Of a DNA stretch of 58,693 nt, positions 43,004-51,935 are shown one piece after another; within the stretch, counting starts at the first letter, position 1; the number at the start of each line of letters is the position of its first letter. The DNA lies in contig CBDHDW010000008.1 of the NCBI GenBank assembly GCA_965261915.1, forward strand, positions 1-58,693, written 5' to 3'. The translations under genes and the position numbers were made by a program. The notes below the pieces were generated by a model. That model was not told the origin of the DNA, did not search any database, and saw nothing but the letters and a program-made list of their open reading frames with translations. This DNA comes from JAIBDK01 sp965261915. Lineage in GTDB: Bacteria; Pseudomonadota; Gammaproteobacteria; Arenicellales; Poriferihabitantaceae.

Positions 43004-43996
43004 ATGGCTTATCTCGATACATATATGCAACCGCTGGATCCTCTCTGGGAGGATCCAGACGTCATTGAAGTTTCCGTGAATGCAAATGGGGACGTTTGGG
43101 TGGAACGCGCTGGCGACATTCACATGAGTATTGATGCAGGTATCAAACTGGCCAAACAGCAGGTAACTGATCTGGCAACCCAAATAGCAAGTGTGAACGA
43201 TGCAAAATGGTCGGACAAGCACCCGATGTATTCATGTCAGATTGCACACCGGGATATTAAGTTTCGCGTGCAGGCCATTCGCCCTCCTGCCAGTGAGGCG
43301 GGAACCGTTCTGTCTTTTCGTTTGAATCGCAAAGCCCGACAAGCTGAACCCAAGAAATTTGCGTTTCTACGGGATCAAAAAACATCGCTGGAAGAGGAAC
43401 GCCTGGACATGCTGCGCTCCATTCAAGCCAAATCTTACGGCCAGGATGTTGATGAATTCTTACGAACCTGTGTGTCAGAAAAACTGAATGTGATTGTTTC
43501 CGGTGGCACCTCAACCGGTAAGACAGAATTGGGACGCCGGTTACTGTGGTTTGTTGACGATATCGAACGTATTGCCACGATTGAAGATGCCCCGGAACTA
43601 AACCCCAAGCAAAGCAACACAATAACACTTGTTGCAGAACGTGAAGATAACAGCCCACGGTCTGCGGAAAAACTGCTGCAAGCAACATTAAGATTGCGCC
43701 CTGACCGTATTATTGTCGGCGAGCTGCGCGGCATCGAGGCCGCTACATTTTTAGATTCCGTTAACACAGGCCATGAAGGCTCTTTTACAACCCTTCACGC
43801 CACAACCGCACGTAAGGCCATTAAACGCCTTGCCCTGTTGATTTTAAACACAGGCACACGGCTCGAATACCCAATGCTTTTAGAACTGATCAACGCATCC
43901 ATTGATTTGGTCATTCAAACGGGGCGCGTTGGATCGACGCGCGGTATTTTAGAAACGTACTTTCCCGCACTGGAGACCACAGAATGCAAAAATTAG
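43004..43996 (+). CDS. virB11: VirB11 ATPase
   Basis: A 330-residue hexameric ATPase. Walker A is VIVSGGTSTGKTELG (about residue 167), the Asp box region is IATIEDAPEL, Walker B is RPDRIIVGELRGIEAATFLD, and the His box is GHEGSFTTLHATTA. The N-terminal domain begins with LDPLWEDPDVIEVSVNANGD, the usual VirB11 opening. It switches the channel between pilus building and DNA transfer. It overlaps virD4 by 13 bases. Confidence 0.93.
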   Translation: MAYLDTYMQPLDPLWEDPDVIEVSVNANGDVWVERAGDIHMSIDAGIKLAKQQVTDLATQIASVNDAKWSDKHPMYSCQIAHRDIKFRVQAIRPPASEAGTVLSFRLNRKARQAEPKKFAFLRDQKTSLEEERLDMLRSIQAKSYGQDVDEFLRTCVSEKLNVIVSGGTSTGKTELGRRLLWFVDDIERIATIEDAPELNPKQSNTITLVAEREDNSPRSAEKLLQATLRLRPDRIIVGELRGIEAATFLDSVNTGHEGSFTTLHATTARKAIKRLALLILNTGTRLEYPMLLELINASIDLVIQTGRVGSTRGILETYFPALETTECKN

Positions 43997-45876
43997 TCAT
44001 CAGCATACCTTTAGGATTGTGTGCTGGCCTCATGGTTGGGTTTTTAATTGCCGGTATCTATCTCAACCGTCAATTTGGCTTGGACGTAAACATTGCCGAT
44101 ATCTTTGTGATGCGGAGTTATTTGCCGTTTGGACAAAACATCAGCATTGAACCCCTAAAAACCACCTATCTCATATGGGCTGGTACCATTCTATTCTTTG
44201 GGCTTGCGGCTATTTTATTAACCTTCTCACAGCGTTTGACGGAATATGGTCAGGCAAAGTTTCAAAGTATCAGTGATATGAAACGCAATGGGCTGCTACG
44301 ACCGTTAGGCTCTGGCATGATCTATGCAAAGCTGAAACGCCCCAAGCTCTATGAGCGGTTCATGGGCAGCAAATATGTATCTGCATATTACGACGAACAC
44401 CCGCATGCTCTGGTCGTTGCCCCCACACGGTCAGGTAAGGGTGTTGGGTATGTTATTCCAAATATTCTTACGTTCAATGGCTCAACCGTCATTCTGGATG
44501 TTAAGGGCGAGATTTTTGAGGCCACGTCACGCTACCGTCAATCGCGTGGTGACACAATTTACCGCTTTGCACCCTTTGATTTTGCAAACCCGTCGCACAG
44601 CTACAATCCAATGGAACGCATTGCGAAGTTCACAGATATTGAACAACAGTTCACAGAATTGGAAAAGCTGGCGGATTACTTCCTTGTAACGTCAAGTGAC
44701 GGGAATGCCTCGGACTTTTTGAATGAAGGTCGGCTCTGGTTTAGTATTGCTGCATTACACGCCATTGAACGCGGCGTTCCAACGTTGGGCGAAGTTTACC
44801 GTATTTTGTTTCACGGTGGCGAGAAAAAACCAGTTTACACAAAAATCTCCCAGACATCCAAAATCAAGATGGTCAGAGATCAATTTGAATATATGGCGAA
44901 TGTGAATGACAAGACCTTAACCAGTACCTTAAGTGTTTTAAGCGGAGCCGGGTTGAACAAATGGATTAATCCGCGTGTCGAACGTGTAACGCAAAAGAGC
45001 GACTTTAGTTTTTCCAGCATCAGATCGAAGCCACAGTCTATTTATATCTGTGTGAATGCGGATGATATTAAAACACTGGCGCCGCTTATTCGCCTGGTGT
45101 TCTCCGAGCTGATTGCGACGCTGCGTGCAACAATGCCGGATGAGGTTAACGAGCCTTGGCCTGTTCTTATTATGCTCGATGAGTTTGACCAGCTGGGCTA
45201 CATGCCGATTGTTTCACAATCCTTGAAACAGCTTGCTGGTCACAATGGCCGTGTGTCGATTATCACCCAATCCATACCTGGTCTTGATGCCGTCTATAAA
45301 GATGAAAACGAGCGTATGTCATTGGAAGCCAACGCGGGTATTAAATTTTACCTGAATGCGAATGATAAAAAAACCGCCAATGAATTATCAGACGTTCTTG
45401 GAAAAACCACCACGCTTTCTGTAAGTGACAGTATGTCCGGTGGTCCCGATATTTTTGGACGCCGCACTGTGTCACGCAAGAACGAAGAACGCCCGCTGAT
45501 GCTGCCCCAGGACATTACCAAGCTTCATCCTGACAAAGTTATTCTTGTGCCATCCGGTCAAAACCCGGTGATGGCACAGCGCATTAAGTATTATGAAGAC
45601 CCTTACTTTATGAGCCTGATAAATGCGCAGTCTGGCAAGCTGCCCTACCCTGAAATTACGACAAGTGACATTCGTAGCCTCATTACCGCTGAAGTGCGTG
45701 AAGCGTTGGACAAGGTAAGCGTTTCACAGAATTTAGGTGTTGCTGGTGCAGACGCCACCGCGACGGAAACCAAGCCAGACATCCAGAAAAATATGGCTGA
45801 AAAGCTGGAAGAGTCAGTAATTGAGGCCGAGATTGCATTTAATGACGTAAAAACAGAAGAGCTAGGAGAAAAATAA
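43984..45876 (+). CDS. virD4: VirD4 coupling protein
   Basis: A 630-residue T4SS coupling ATPase. Two N-terminal membrane helices (LGLCAGLMVGFLIAGIYL and YLIWAGTILFFGLAAILLTF) precede the soluble domain. Walker A is VVAPTRSGKGVGYVIPN (about residue 144), and Walker B is PVLIMLDEFDQLGYMP (about residue 397). The TraG/VirD4 motif ITQSIPGLDAVY follows. It hands the relaxase-DNA complex to the VirB channel. The C-terminal 80 residues are acidic, as in proteins that recognise substrates. Confidence 0.94.
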   Translation: MQKLVISIPLGLCAGLMVGFLIAGIYLNRQFGLDVNIADIFVMRSYLPFGQNISIEPLKTTYLIWAGTILFFGLAAILLTFSQRLTEYGQAKFQSISDMKRNGLLRPLGSGMIYAKLKRPKLYERFMGSKYVSAYYDEHPHALVVAPTRSGKGVGYVIPNILTFNGSTVILDVKGEIFEATSRYRQSRGDTIYRFAPFDFANPSHSYNPMERIAKFTDIEQQFTELEKLADYFLVTSSDGNASDFLNEGRLWFSIAALHAIERGVPTLGEVYRILFHGGEKKPVYTKISQTSKIKMVRDQFEYMANVNDKTLTSTLSVLSGAGLNKWINPRVERVTQKSDFSFSSIRSKPQSIYICVNADDIKTLAPLIRLVFSELIATLRATMPDEVNEPWPVLIMLDEFDQLGYMPIVSQSLKQLAGHNGRVSIITQSIPGLDAVYKDENERMSLEANAGIKFYLNANDKKTANELSDVLGKTTTLSVSDSMSGGPDIFGRRTVSRKNEERPLMLPQDITKLHPDKVILVPSGQNPVMAQRIKYYEDPYFMSLINAQSGKLPYPEITTSDIRSLITAEVREALDKVSVSQNLGVAGADATATETKPDIQKNMAEKLEESVIEAEIAFNDVKTEELGEK

Positions 45877-47298
45877 ATGAGTGGATTAGAGGAATTTTAC
45901 AAAAAACACCCGAATATTTCTGAAAACGATTTTGATTTGGGCCTTGAGGCAACATCAGACGGCTATGCCATTTCTGATTACGTGAAAGCCGAACAAGCGG
46001 TTCAGGAGATCAAGTCTGCATTTGGTGACGAGGTGAACTCCAGGGACGACTTTCAGGCTGTTTTAAGTGAGGTGCATCCATATTTAAGCGAAGGTGAAGT
46101 CAATGAGCTGTCAGACAAATTTGCCAGCATTGTTGAAACCGATATGACTGCTGTTCGTGACAACGTTGCCGTTGATGAAGCGCCAGAACATGCTCAAAAT
46201 GTAAATGAGGAAGAACACAGTCGCGTACTTGCCGAAATCAAAGCTGGTGTTGCGGATCAATTTGATGGTGCTGCTGATGAGTTTACAACCTTTGAACCCG
46301 TCATCGTTAATTTAGCGGATCATGATGTAAACGCCGAAGGCCGCGATGCAATCAAATTCAGAGATGCAATTTTGGATCTTAATAAAGATCTTGCTACTGG
46401 CGAGCTAGATCGTGTGACCGCGGAACGGTCTCAAGTGGTCATTGACGAGTCAATCAAAAACCATGGCGATGTTTTACTTGCTGCGAGTGAACAATATCCG
46501 GATTTTGTTGCAAGTCAAATTGAAGCGGATGCTGGTCACATTACTGTTGACGTATCAACTGATCCTGACGTCGTAGCCGCAGAAGCAAAACATGGTGAGT
46601 TTATGGAACTTCTACTTGAATACGACCAGGAGAGGTTACTAACCGCACAGCAAACGCAGGCCATCACGGAAGCCTCTCCACAAGAGGTAGATCAGCCCTT
46701 AAACGAGACCCAATCCTTTGGGGAAACCACACCTCAAGAAGTCGGCCAAGCCATAGCTGAATTTACCAGGGGCGGGTTTCAGCACATTGATGATGTATCC
46801 CAAAGTACCATATTTTCCAAGGTTGCATTATTAGAGCAAGAAAACGCGGAACTTCAACGTGGTGATAACTTTGAATCGGTTCAGAAAAACAATACGGCCG
46901 TTGAACAACTCTTGGTCATTGCCGCCCTTGAAGGGTCAGAAGAGCCACGCGCGGTAAATGCTCTTAATTCTGTGAATTACGATATGAACCTTCTTGCAGA
47001 AACACCCGTCCCAACACAAAGCTATTGGTCTGTTGAAGATCAGGATGATATTCACGTTGGCAGTGATCGTGACCGGCAACTGCAATCTATATTGGATGCC
47101 GTAACCGAAAAGCGCGAATTGGAAACGGTGCTTGCAGACAGATATAACGAAGCGTTGGAAGAGCCTAACCCGGATATTCAATCGAAGGAAATCGCCAAGC
47201 TAACGTTAGATTTGGATGAATTGCGCCAGGAACAACGCATCGACGCTTACAGGGAGAAACGCCAGGCTGTTGAACATGATTATGGCATGGAAATGTGA
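45877..47298 (+). CDS. Hypothetical acidic helical protein downstream of virD4
   Basis: A 473-residue protein that begins at the base after the virD4 stop, with AGGAG upstream, so it is the last gene of the operon. It is strongly acidic and mostly helical, lacks membrane segments and signal peptide, and repeats a PQEV motif (SPQEVDQPLNETQ, TPQEVGQAIAEF). The C-terminal 70 residues (LQSILDAVTEKRELETVLAD ...) are likely a coiled coil. It could be a secreted substrate or a relaxosome helper handed over by VirD4; neither is shown. Confidence 0.6.
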   Translation: MSGLEEFYKKHPNISENDFDLGLEATSDGYAISDYVKAEQAVQEIKSAFGDEVNSRDDFQAVLSEVHPYLSEGEVNELSDKFASIVETDMTAVRDNVAVDEAPEHAQNVNEEEHSRVLAEIKAGVADQFDGAADEFTTFEPVIVNLADHDVNAEGRDAIKFRDAILDLNKDLATGELDRVTAERSQVVIDESIKNHGDVLLAASEQYPDFVASQIEADAGHITVDVSTDPDVVAAEAKHGEFMELLLEYDQERLLTAQQTQAITEASPQEVDQPLNETQSFGETTPQEVGQAIAEFTRGGFQHIDDVSQSTIFSKVALLEQENAELQRGDNFESVQKNNTAVEQLLVIAALEGSEEPRAVNALNSVNYDMNLLAETPVPTQSYWSVEDQDDIHVGSDRDRQLQSILDAVTEKRELETVLADRYNEALEEPNPDIQSKEIAKLTLDLDELRQEQRIDAYREKRQAVEHDYGMEM

Positions 47299-47350
47299 TG
47301 TATAGTCTAAACGGCACATCATTCGAACCTACATCCAAACAACGTCCCCC

Positions 47351-47644
47351 CTATTGGAGCTCAAGGCGCAGCGTACGCCCTACGGCCTTGGCGGCACGTG
47401 CCAGGATTGCAAGCGTCACGGTATCATTTTTGGGATCGAGCAAACGATCAAGTTGCGAGCGGCTGGTTTCCAGGCGTTTAGCCATTTCGACCTTGGAAAT
47501 GGATTGCTCTTCCATTGCAGCGGCGAGCTGAAAAGCCAGCACACGCTTGACTGCGCGTTCGGTGGTTTCCTCAACGGTGCCTTGGTCACGCAAGAAATCC
47601 TCGAACAGCGCCCCTGTCCTTCCTTTTTCAGTGTCGTTGTTCAT
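47351..47644 (-). CDS. higA: HigA-type XRE antitoxin
   Basis: A 97-residue protein with a helix-turn-helix of the XRE kind (AAAMEEQSISKVEMAKRLET, then SRSQLDRLLDPKNDTVTLAI). It overlaps the toxin gene by four bases; the toxin comes first, as in higBA loci. It should neutralise HigB and repress the promoter. It is convergent with the end of the virB operon. Confidence 0.85.
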   Translation of the reverse strand: MNNDTEKGRTGALFEDFLRDQGTVEETTERAVKRVLAFQLAAAMEEQSISKVEMAKRLETSRSQLDRLLDPKNDTVTLAILARAAKAVGRTLRLELQ

Positions 47645-47991
47645 ATCAAACCTCTCATTCTTTTCATAGCAACGGCGGTCTCTTTGTCTGGCGTCTTCTG
47701 GGTCTTCTTGATGAAACCATGAAGTAAGACCATGTTGCCCTTATGGGCACAAAAGAACACACGGGCGATCCGGCCGCTGCTCAGGTTGCTCCTGATTTCC
47801 CACAACCCTTTATAACCCTTCATTAATCGACAAAGCGGCATACCAACAGGCCAGCCAAACTCGGCCGTCCTGATATCATCACCAAGGGTCTTGCGGTCTT
47901 CAGGTGATAGGGACAAAAGCCAATCCCGGGCGGGAACTCTGCCACTATCGGACTGAAAGAACCGCGCGGGAAGGTGTTTCAAATCGTTCAC
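47641..47991 (-). CDS. higB: HigB-type mRNA interferase (Gp49/RelE-like)
   Basis: A 116-residue toxin: DWLLSLSPEDRKTLGDDI, then PLCRLMKGYKGLWEIRSNLS and RIARVFFCAHKGNMVLLHGF, then the KKTQKTPDKETAVA tail. These are the standard sequence landmarks of phage-derived Gp49-like HigB toxins. It would cut mRNA in the ribosome. The inverted repeat at 48000-48017 lies nine bases before its start. Confidence 0.87.
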   Translation of the reverse strand: MNDLKHLPARFFQSDSGRVPARDWLLSLSPEDRKTLGDDIRTAEFGWPVGMPLCRLMKGYKGLWEIRSNLSSGRIARVFFCAHKGNMVLLHGFIKKTQKTPDKETAVAMKRMRGLI

Positions 47992-47999
47992 TCCAATAA

Positions 48000-48017
48000 T
48001 GTACCATGAAAGGTACA
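48000..48017 (-). promoter_or_regulatory. higBA operator
   Basis: TGTACCATGAAAGGTACA has perfect 6-base arms (TGTACC and GGTACA) around six bases, just upstream of the higB start. It suits binding by the HigA dimer. Confidence 0.6.
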
Positions 48018-48062
48018 GCTTGCAAGAGGTTTAAGTTGGCTCATGAAATTATCGAATACCCC

Positions 48063-49892
48063 CTACATCCCAAAAGCATCATCGTCATCAAGCGCTTGAA
48101 CTTCTACAGATATACGAAGATCATATATGCGCCTGTATTCATCAACGCGTGACAACGGTATGCCCAGCTCCTCATGCGTTTCTGCCAGAGCAACAATCGC
48201 ACGCGCCGTTTTGAGTTGATCTTCAATCTCTGGTAAATCAATGGAAAGCGGTTCCGTATTTCCCTTGGCAATTTCCTCAATCACGTTATCGCCATAGCGG
48301 GCCTTTAAATCCTCGACAAAGACTTCGGCATGATCACTGGATCCAAAATGCACAACACGATTTTTCTCGTACACCTGCACAAGATCATCAAAGGTACGCT
48401 TGAGACGTGGTAGATCTACAGTTTCTTGCACAGCTTTAATCTCTGCAATACTTTCAGCTACTTCGATATATATTCCGTCAACAATCACAGCCGCTTCCTT
48501 CAGCTGGTCGTCATCCTCCATGTCCAGCCCACGGTGTTGAGCCACCGAAGCAATATCACCTAAAATCCACAGGCGTTCCTGATATGCACTAAACGCACCT
48601 TTACTGTACCGCGCGGCAACAATAGCACCATTCAAACCTGCATCGTTAGCTTGATGTCGAATAACTCCGCGGATACGATCCATAAAGCCCTCATTAAAGG
48701 TGCTTTTATTAGTTTCCTTATTGCCCAGATAAATTGCTGTGCTTGGCTGTTCATCAACCATAACTGCACCACGGTAATCACCAAGGGTATTTGCTACTTT
48801 CTTAAAAATTGGGTTCCACGTTTTCAAGTTCTTATCCAGGTCTTCACCTGAATAAAAATTCAAATTATCGGTCATTTTCAATGCCCACGACATATAGGCT
48901 TTGTCAGACTTAACATCATCAGATTCTAGGGTATTGATTAATTCCACTGCCTTTCTTTCAATAACGCCGCCATCATTAAGCGTTTTAGACCTGCTCAAGA
49001 GATCAGCTTTCAGCGTTTCATCTTCGACTGTTACTGACAGCCCTGCGTAAGCATCCGCCGTTTCCTTCATATGTTGCTTGGCCGCTTTAAGCGCTTCCCC
49101 CACAAGAGGCTTACCAGCAGCCACCCTGCCCTGATCCTTGGCAAGGTCAACCTCATCCCGCTTCGGCCCATAGGATAGAATACCACGCTCAACGCGCGAT
49201 GATGTGTCGAGATAAACCCCGTAATCCTCGGCGATATCAACGAAGCGTTCCTTCATCATCTGAATGTTGAAGTCGTGATCCTTTGCCATATAGAACCAAC
49301 GATCATCATGGATGCCGCGATTATTTACCACAAAATGAACATGTGGGTTTAAACGGTCCGTATGAAGTGCCGCAATATAAGACCATTCATCCTGGGCATG
49401 TTCCCCACTGGTAAACATTTCTTCAGCCCAAACTTCCGCTATAGCCTTGGCTTTCTTAGGCGATACATGATCTGGAAAACTCAATAGCAAATGCGATGTA
49501 TGCCCCTGTTTAGGTGTCCCGCGCCACTCCGTTTTCCAATCCTCTGCAATCGCTTCACGCTGCTTGCCTGATAAGAATGGTGACTTCCCGTCACCGTGTT
49601 CCACCTGATTTCCAAACACATCTTCGGCCTTGGAAAACAGGTAATCCAATTGGCCCCGCAAGCCCTTTGCGGAATGTGCCCCACCACTGGATATCTTCTT
49701 AAATACCGCTGACTGTGAACCTTGCGTTGAGCGCAAAAGGTTACTCGCCAAACGAGAGGTTTTAACCGCTGGCCGCGCCTTGGAACGTCCCGTATTTTGC
49801 AACCGTAAACGACCGTGCTGCTTCAGCTCAATCGTTCCAACCAGTGAGGATGCAGCCCCCTTAGTCACGGTGCGCCTCCATATATTTTTCAA
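48063..49892 (-). CDS. MOB-P/VirD2-type relaxase
   Basis: A 609-residue relaxase. The likely nicking tyrosine is Tyr84 in GLRGQLDYLFSKAED, and the metal site is HTDRLNPHVHFVVNNRG (His177, His184, His186). GHTSHLLLSFPDHVSPKKA forms the strand before it. The N-terminal 60 residues are basic and may be an extension, because the fold starts near residue 65. The C-terminal 350 residues have no motif I can name. It should nick at oriT and lead the DNA through VirD4. It overlaps mobC by 32 bases. Confidence 0.9.
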   Translation of the reverse strand: MKNIWRRTVTKGAASSLVGTIELKQHGRLRLQNTGRSKARPAVKTSRLASNLLRSTQGSQSAVFKKISSGGAHSAKGLRGQLDYLFSKAEDVFGNQVEHGDGKSPFLSGKQREAIAEDWKTEWRGTPKQGHTSHLLLSFPDHVSPKKAKAIAEVWAEEMFTSGEHAQDEWSYIAALHTDRLNPHVHFVVNNRGIHDDRWFYMAKDHDFNIQMMKERFVDIAEDYGVYLDTSSRVERGILSYGPKRDEVDLAKDQGRVAAGKPLVGEALKAAKQHMKETADAYAGLSVTVEDETLKADLLSRSKTLNDGGVIERKAVELINTLESDDVKSDKAYMSWALKMTDNLNFYSGEDLDKNLKTWNPIFKKVANTLGDYRGAVMVDEQPSTAIYLGNKETNKSTFNEGFMDRIRGVIRHQANDAGLNGAIVAARYSKGAFSAYQERLWILGDIASVAQHRGLDMEDDDQLKEAAVIVDGIYIEVAESIAEIKAVQETVDLPRLKRTFDDLVQVYEKNRVVHFGSSDHAEVFVEDLKARYGDNVIEEIAKGNTEPLSIDLPEIEDQLKTARAIVALAETHEELGIPLSRVDEYRRIYDLRISVEVQALDDDDAFGM

Positions 49893-50433
49893 ACAGGATA
49901 GCGCCCCTACGGCGCTGCTCTTTTACAATCCGCCGCAGATAAATCCGCAATGGCTCAAGGGCAGACTTCAAAGTATTCAGTTCATTCCACTGTCGGTTCA
50001 CCAGTTCGATTTTGTATGAATTAGCCGCCTTTGATATCTGGTTTAAGTTACGGCCAATACCCAAAAGGTTCCGGTTCAATGTTTCAATTTCCGCAGCGGT
50101 TTCTTTATCAAACTCTAACAGACCTTCGGCAGAACGCACCAAAGTACGCAGCATGTCTGATCGTGATTTGAACTCGTATTTTACGACCAGATGATCCAGC
50201 TCGCAAAGTTCTAGTTCAGACACACGGCATTTGATTGTAGGGCCGAATTTTGTAGTTAATGCGGGGCTTATAAAAACGGAATCTGATTTGATTTTCTTCA
50301 CGGCATAGAGTGACAGGCCCATAACTTCGGATACAGATTGGACACTTCCACCAGCCTTCAACTTAGCAATTGCAGCCTTGCGTTGATCTGGTGTGAGTTT
50401 CTTATATTTCCGTATTTTTGATAATTCGACCAT
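49861..50433 (-). CDS. mobC: MobC-type relaxosome accessory protein
   Basis: About 190 residues from MVELSKIRKY. The N-terminal part has a helix-turn-helix-like pattern (LTPDQRKAAIAKLKAGGSVQ). After it comes a MobC-like region: KCRVSELELCELDHLVVKYE FKSRSDMLRTLV is a ribbon-helix-helix, and NLLGIGRNLNQISKAANSY is the family's signature segment. It opens DNA at oriT for the relaxase. The frame extends upstream to 50487, but those residues lie in the structured oriT-like region. Confidence 0.85.
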   Translation of the reverse strand: MVELSKIRKYKKLTPDQRKAAIAKLKAGGSVQSVSEVMGLSLYAVKKIKSDSVFISPALTTKFGPTIKCRVSELELCELDHLVVKYEFKSRSDMLRTLVRSAEGLLEFDKETAAEIETLNRNLLGIGRNLNQISKAANSYKIELVNRQWNELNTLKSALEPLRIYLRRIVKEQRRRGAILFEKYMEAHRD

Positions 50434-50464
50434 TTTGTGGCCCACCTTGCATTTCCTGCTACCT

Positions 50465-50584
50465 CTCTTTATTGCAGAAAACCGCACATTCTACAATAGC
50501 CGTGTCGCAGACGCGGATATTGTTCAGAAGAATGATGCAGAGGGGAGCTTGCGAGCCTCGCGGTTTTCGAACAGCAATAAAGAG
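50465..50584. other. oriT: Candidate oriT: nested inverted repeats upstream of mobC
   Basis: CTCTTTATTGC (50465-50475) and GAAAACCGC (50477-50485) recur inverted as GCAATAAAGAG (50574-50584) and GCGGTTTTC (50560-50568). Inside is a second hairpin, CCGTGTC/GACGCGG (50500-50516, one G-T mismatch). The site lies 32 bases upstream of mobC, the usual oriT position for MOB-P systems. A nick site cannot be identified by eye. Confidence 0.5.
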
Positions 50585-50600
50585 CCATTACGGAGGGGCG

Positions 50601-50621
50601 TTAAAATTTTTCAAATTTTAA
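50601..50621. repeat. AT-rich perfect hairpin
   Basis: TTAAAATTT and AAATTTTAA flank TTC. It is the first of several hairpins between the oriT-like region and the tRNA-like sequence. Confidence 0.6.
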
Positions 50622-50684
50622 TCATAAGCCCCGCAGCGTGCGCTTGGAACAAGCCCGCGCGAAAGGTGCAATTTGAGCCATTGC

Positions 50685-50837
50685 AGAGGCGGCAGAAAAT
50701 CCCATTTTCGATTAGCCGCCTCTGGCGCGATTGAGACAACGGATCAATCGCGTGAGCGCAGCCTTCACCAATGAAGGCTGCTGAAAATCGTCGATGCAAT
50801 CGTCATTTAAAAACGGCCTGCCCAAAACTTGTTTTGG
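50685..50837. other. Array of four perfect hairpins
   Basis: AGAGGCGGC/GCCGCCTCT (50685-50723), enclosing GAAAAT/ATTTTC; CGCGATTGA/TCAATCGCG (50726-50752); GCAGCCTTCA/TGAAGGCTGC (50758-50781, CCAA loop); and CCAAAAC/GTTTTGG (50822-50837). All arms are exact. Such density suggests a folded RNA, a single-strand replication start, or part of a transfer origin. Confidence 0.6.
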
Positions 50838-51112
50838 AATAGCGGCCTGTTGAAACCACTTCGCAGCCAAGTCAAAAAGACTACACAATCGCTCGATCCA
50901 CTTTGTCTCGCTCATGTGCATTCTTTTTGATGCTACCTTTTGAAACGACTGTTGGAAATTTCAAAGGGGCACATTTCACCGCACCCGAATATCACGGCAT
51001 TGAGCCGGTCCAGTGCCTTGCGCTTCGGTTCCGATTTTTGGTAACAGCATTTTGCGGCAGCACCCGAATATAGTTATTGCACTCCAGTGATTTCAAAACA
51101 ATAAGCTGCCTT

Positions 51113-51188
51113 GTCTCCGTAGTAGCTCAACGGGATAGAGCAACCCCCTTCTGTGGGCAGGGTACTGGTTCAAATCCAGTCGGGGGCA
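51113..51188 (+). tRNA. Divergent tRNA-like sequence, Arg(TCT)-like
   Basis: Acceptor arms GTCTCCG and CGGGGGC pair at all seven positions (two G-U). The D arm is GCTC/GAGC and the T arm is ACTGG TTCAAAT CCAGT. The anticodon loop CTTCTGT would read TCT. The anticodon stem has only three good pairs and five rather than two bases separate acceptor and D stems, so it is probably degenerate. A discriminator A follows; CCA is not encoded. Confidence 0.45.
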
Positions 51189-51299
51189 CGACCCTTTTAA
51201 CCGATCCACGCGGTCCGCATCCATCACACCGCGCTTGAGACGCATAACCGTCAGATCGCAGGCCGATGATTGCGGATACTGCCACCACACAAACCAACC

Positions 51300-51436
51300 C
51301 TGTCTTTCTTGTTTTCCTGGCAAGGCCGCCAGCGGCGGGCTCTCGACTTCTCGCGCATGTGATGCGCTGCCAGTCCAATAGGGTATGTGATGCGCTGCCA
51401 TCCCAACGGGCCCGAGAAACTGCCGCCAAAAATGGC
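51300..51436. repeat. Dispersed palindromic repeat (family A)
   Basis: A mosaic of short hairpins: GCCGCCAGCGGCGGGC, GCGCATGTGATGCGC, a GGTATGTGATGCGC variant, spacers CTGCCAGTCC and CTGCCATCCC, and GCCGCCAAAAATGGCGGC. Related copies occur in pilN and at 52205, 55553 and 57061. It merges into repeat B. Confidence 0.75.
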
Positions 51437-51613
51437 GGCGCGGCGCGGGTTACCCACAACCCTTCGTCGTTCGATACCTGGGGTCTCTCTCCTACGGGCG
51501 CAAGGTCAGAACAAAATCTCCCATGGTCGATTGCGTTCTGACTGGATAACCCGCCCCGCCGAGAGACGATCCGTTCCTGACCAGATCGCAAGCCTTCAGA
51601 AAGTGGCGCAGCC
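51421..51613 (+). repeat. Repeat B, copy 1
   Basis: The 111-bp core (51445-51555) begins GCGGGTTACCC and ends GATAACCCGCC, giving imperfect terminal inversions. It includes a stretch beginning GTTCGATACCTGGGGTCTC. The flanks (to 51613) are also shared with copy 2, on the opposite strand at 53494-53682. Confidence 0.8.
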
Positions 51614-51678
51614 TTACAGTAAAAGACCAACCCGCGCATTGCACAAACGGATCAATTAACATTGATATTAGCCTTTAT

Positions 51679-51698
51679 TTGTCATACATGTATGACAA
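51679..51698. promoter_or_regulatory. relBE operator, perfect 20-bp palindrome
   Basis: TTGTCATACATGTATGACAA reads the same on both strands. It lies 12 bases before the relB start and overlaps the expected promoter. This is a fitting site for the RelB ribbon-helix-helix dimer. Confidence 0.75.
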
Positions 51699-51710
51699 GA
51701 GGAGATTAAC

Positions 51711-51935
51711 ATGTTGTCGATACGACTGCCCGAAGAAATAGAAACCCGTCTGGAACATCTTGCGAAAGAGACGGGACGCACCAAAAGCTATTATGCCAGA
51801 GAAGCCATTCTTGAGAAGATTGAGGATATGGAAGATGTGTATCTTGCTGAGCAAACTCTGGAGCGCATCCGTCGCGGCGAAGAGCGCGTCTACAGTTTTG
51901 AGGAAGTGGAGCGTGAACTTGGTCTGGAAGATTGA
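51711..51935 (+). CDS. relB: RelB-type ribbon-helix-helix antitoxin
   Basis: A 74-residue protein: LSIRLPEEIETRLEHLAKET is the DNA-binding strand and helix, and GRTKSYYAREAILEKIEDME the second helix. The acidic C-terminal part (RIRRGEERVYSFEEVERELG) would wrap the toxin. AGAGGAG precedes the start. It overlaps the toxin gene by 23 bases. Confidence 0.88.
   Translation: MLSIRLPEEIETRLEHLAKETGRTKSYYAREAILEKIEDMEDVYLAEQTLERIRRGEERVYSFEEVERELGLED

Noticed and set aside
51127..51639. Long minus-strand frame with GFEPVP-type sequence
   Set aside because: This is the well-known false protein read antisense through a tRNA T arm; it also crosses repeats A and B.
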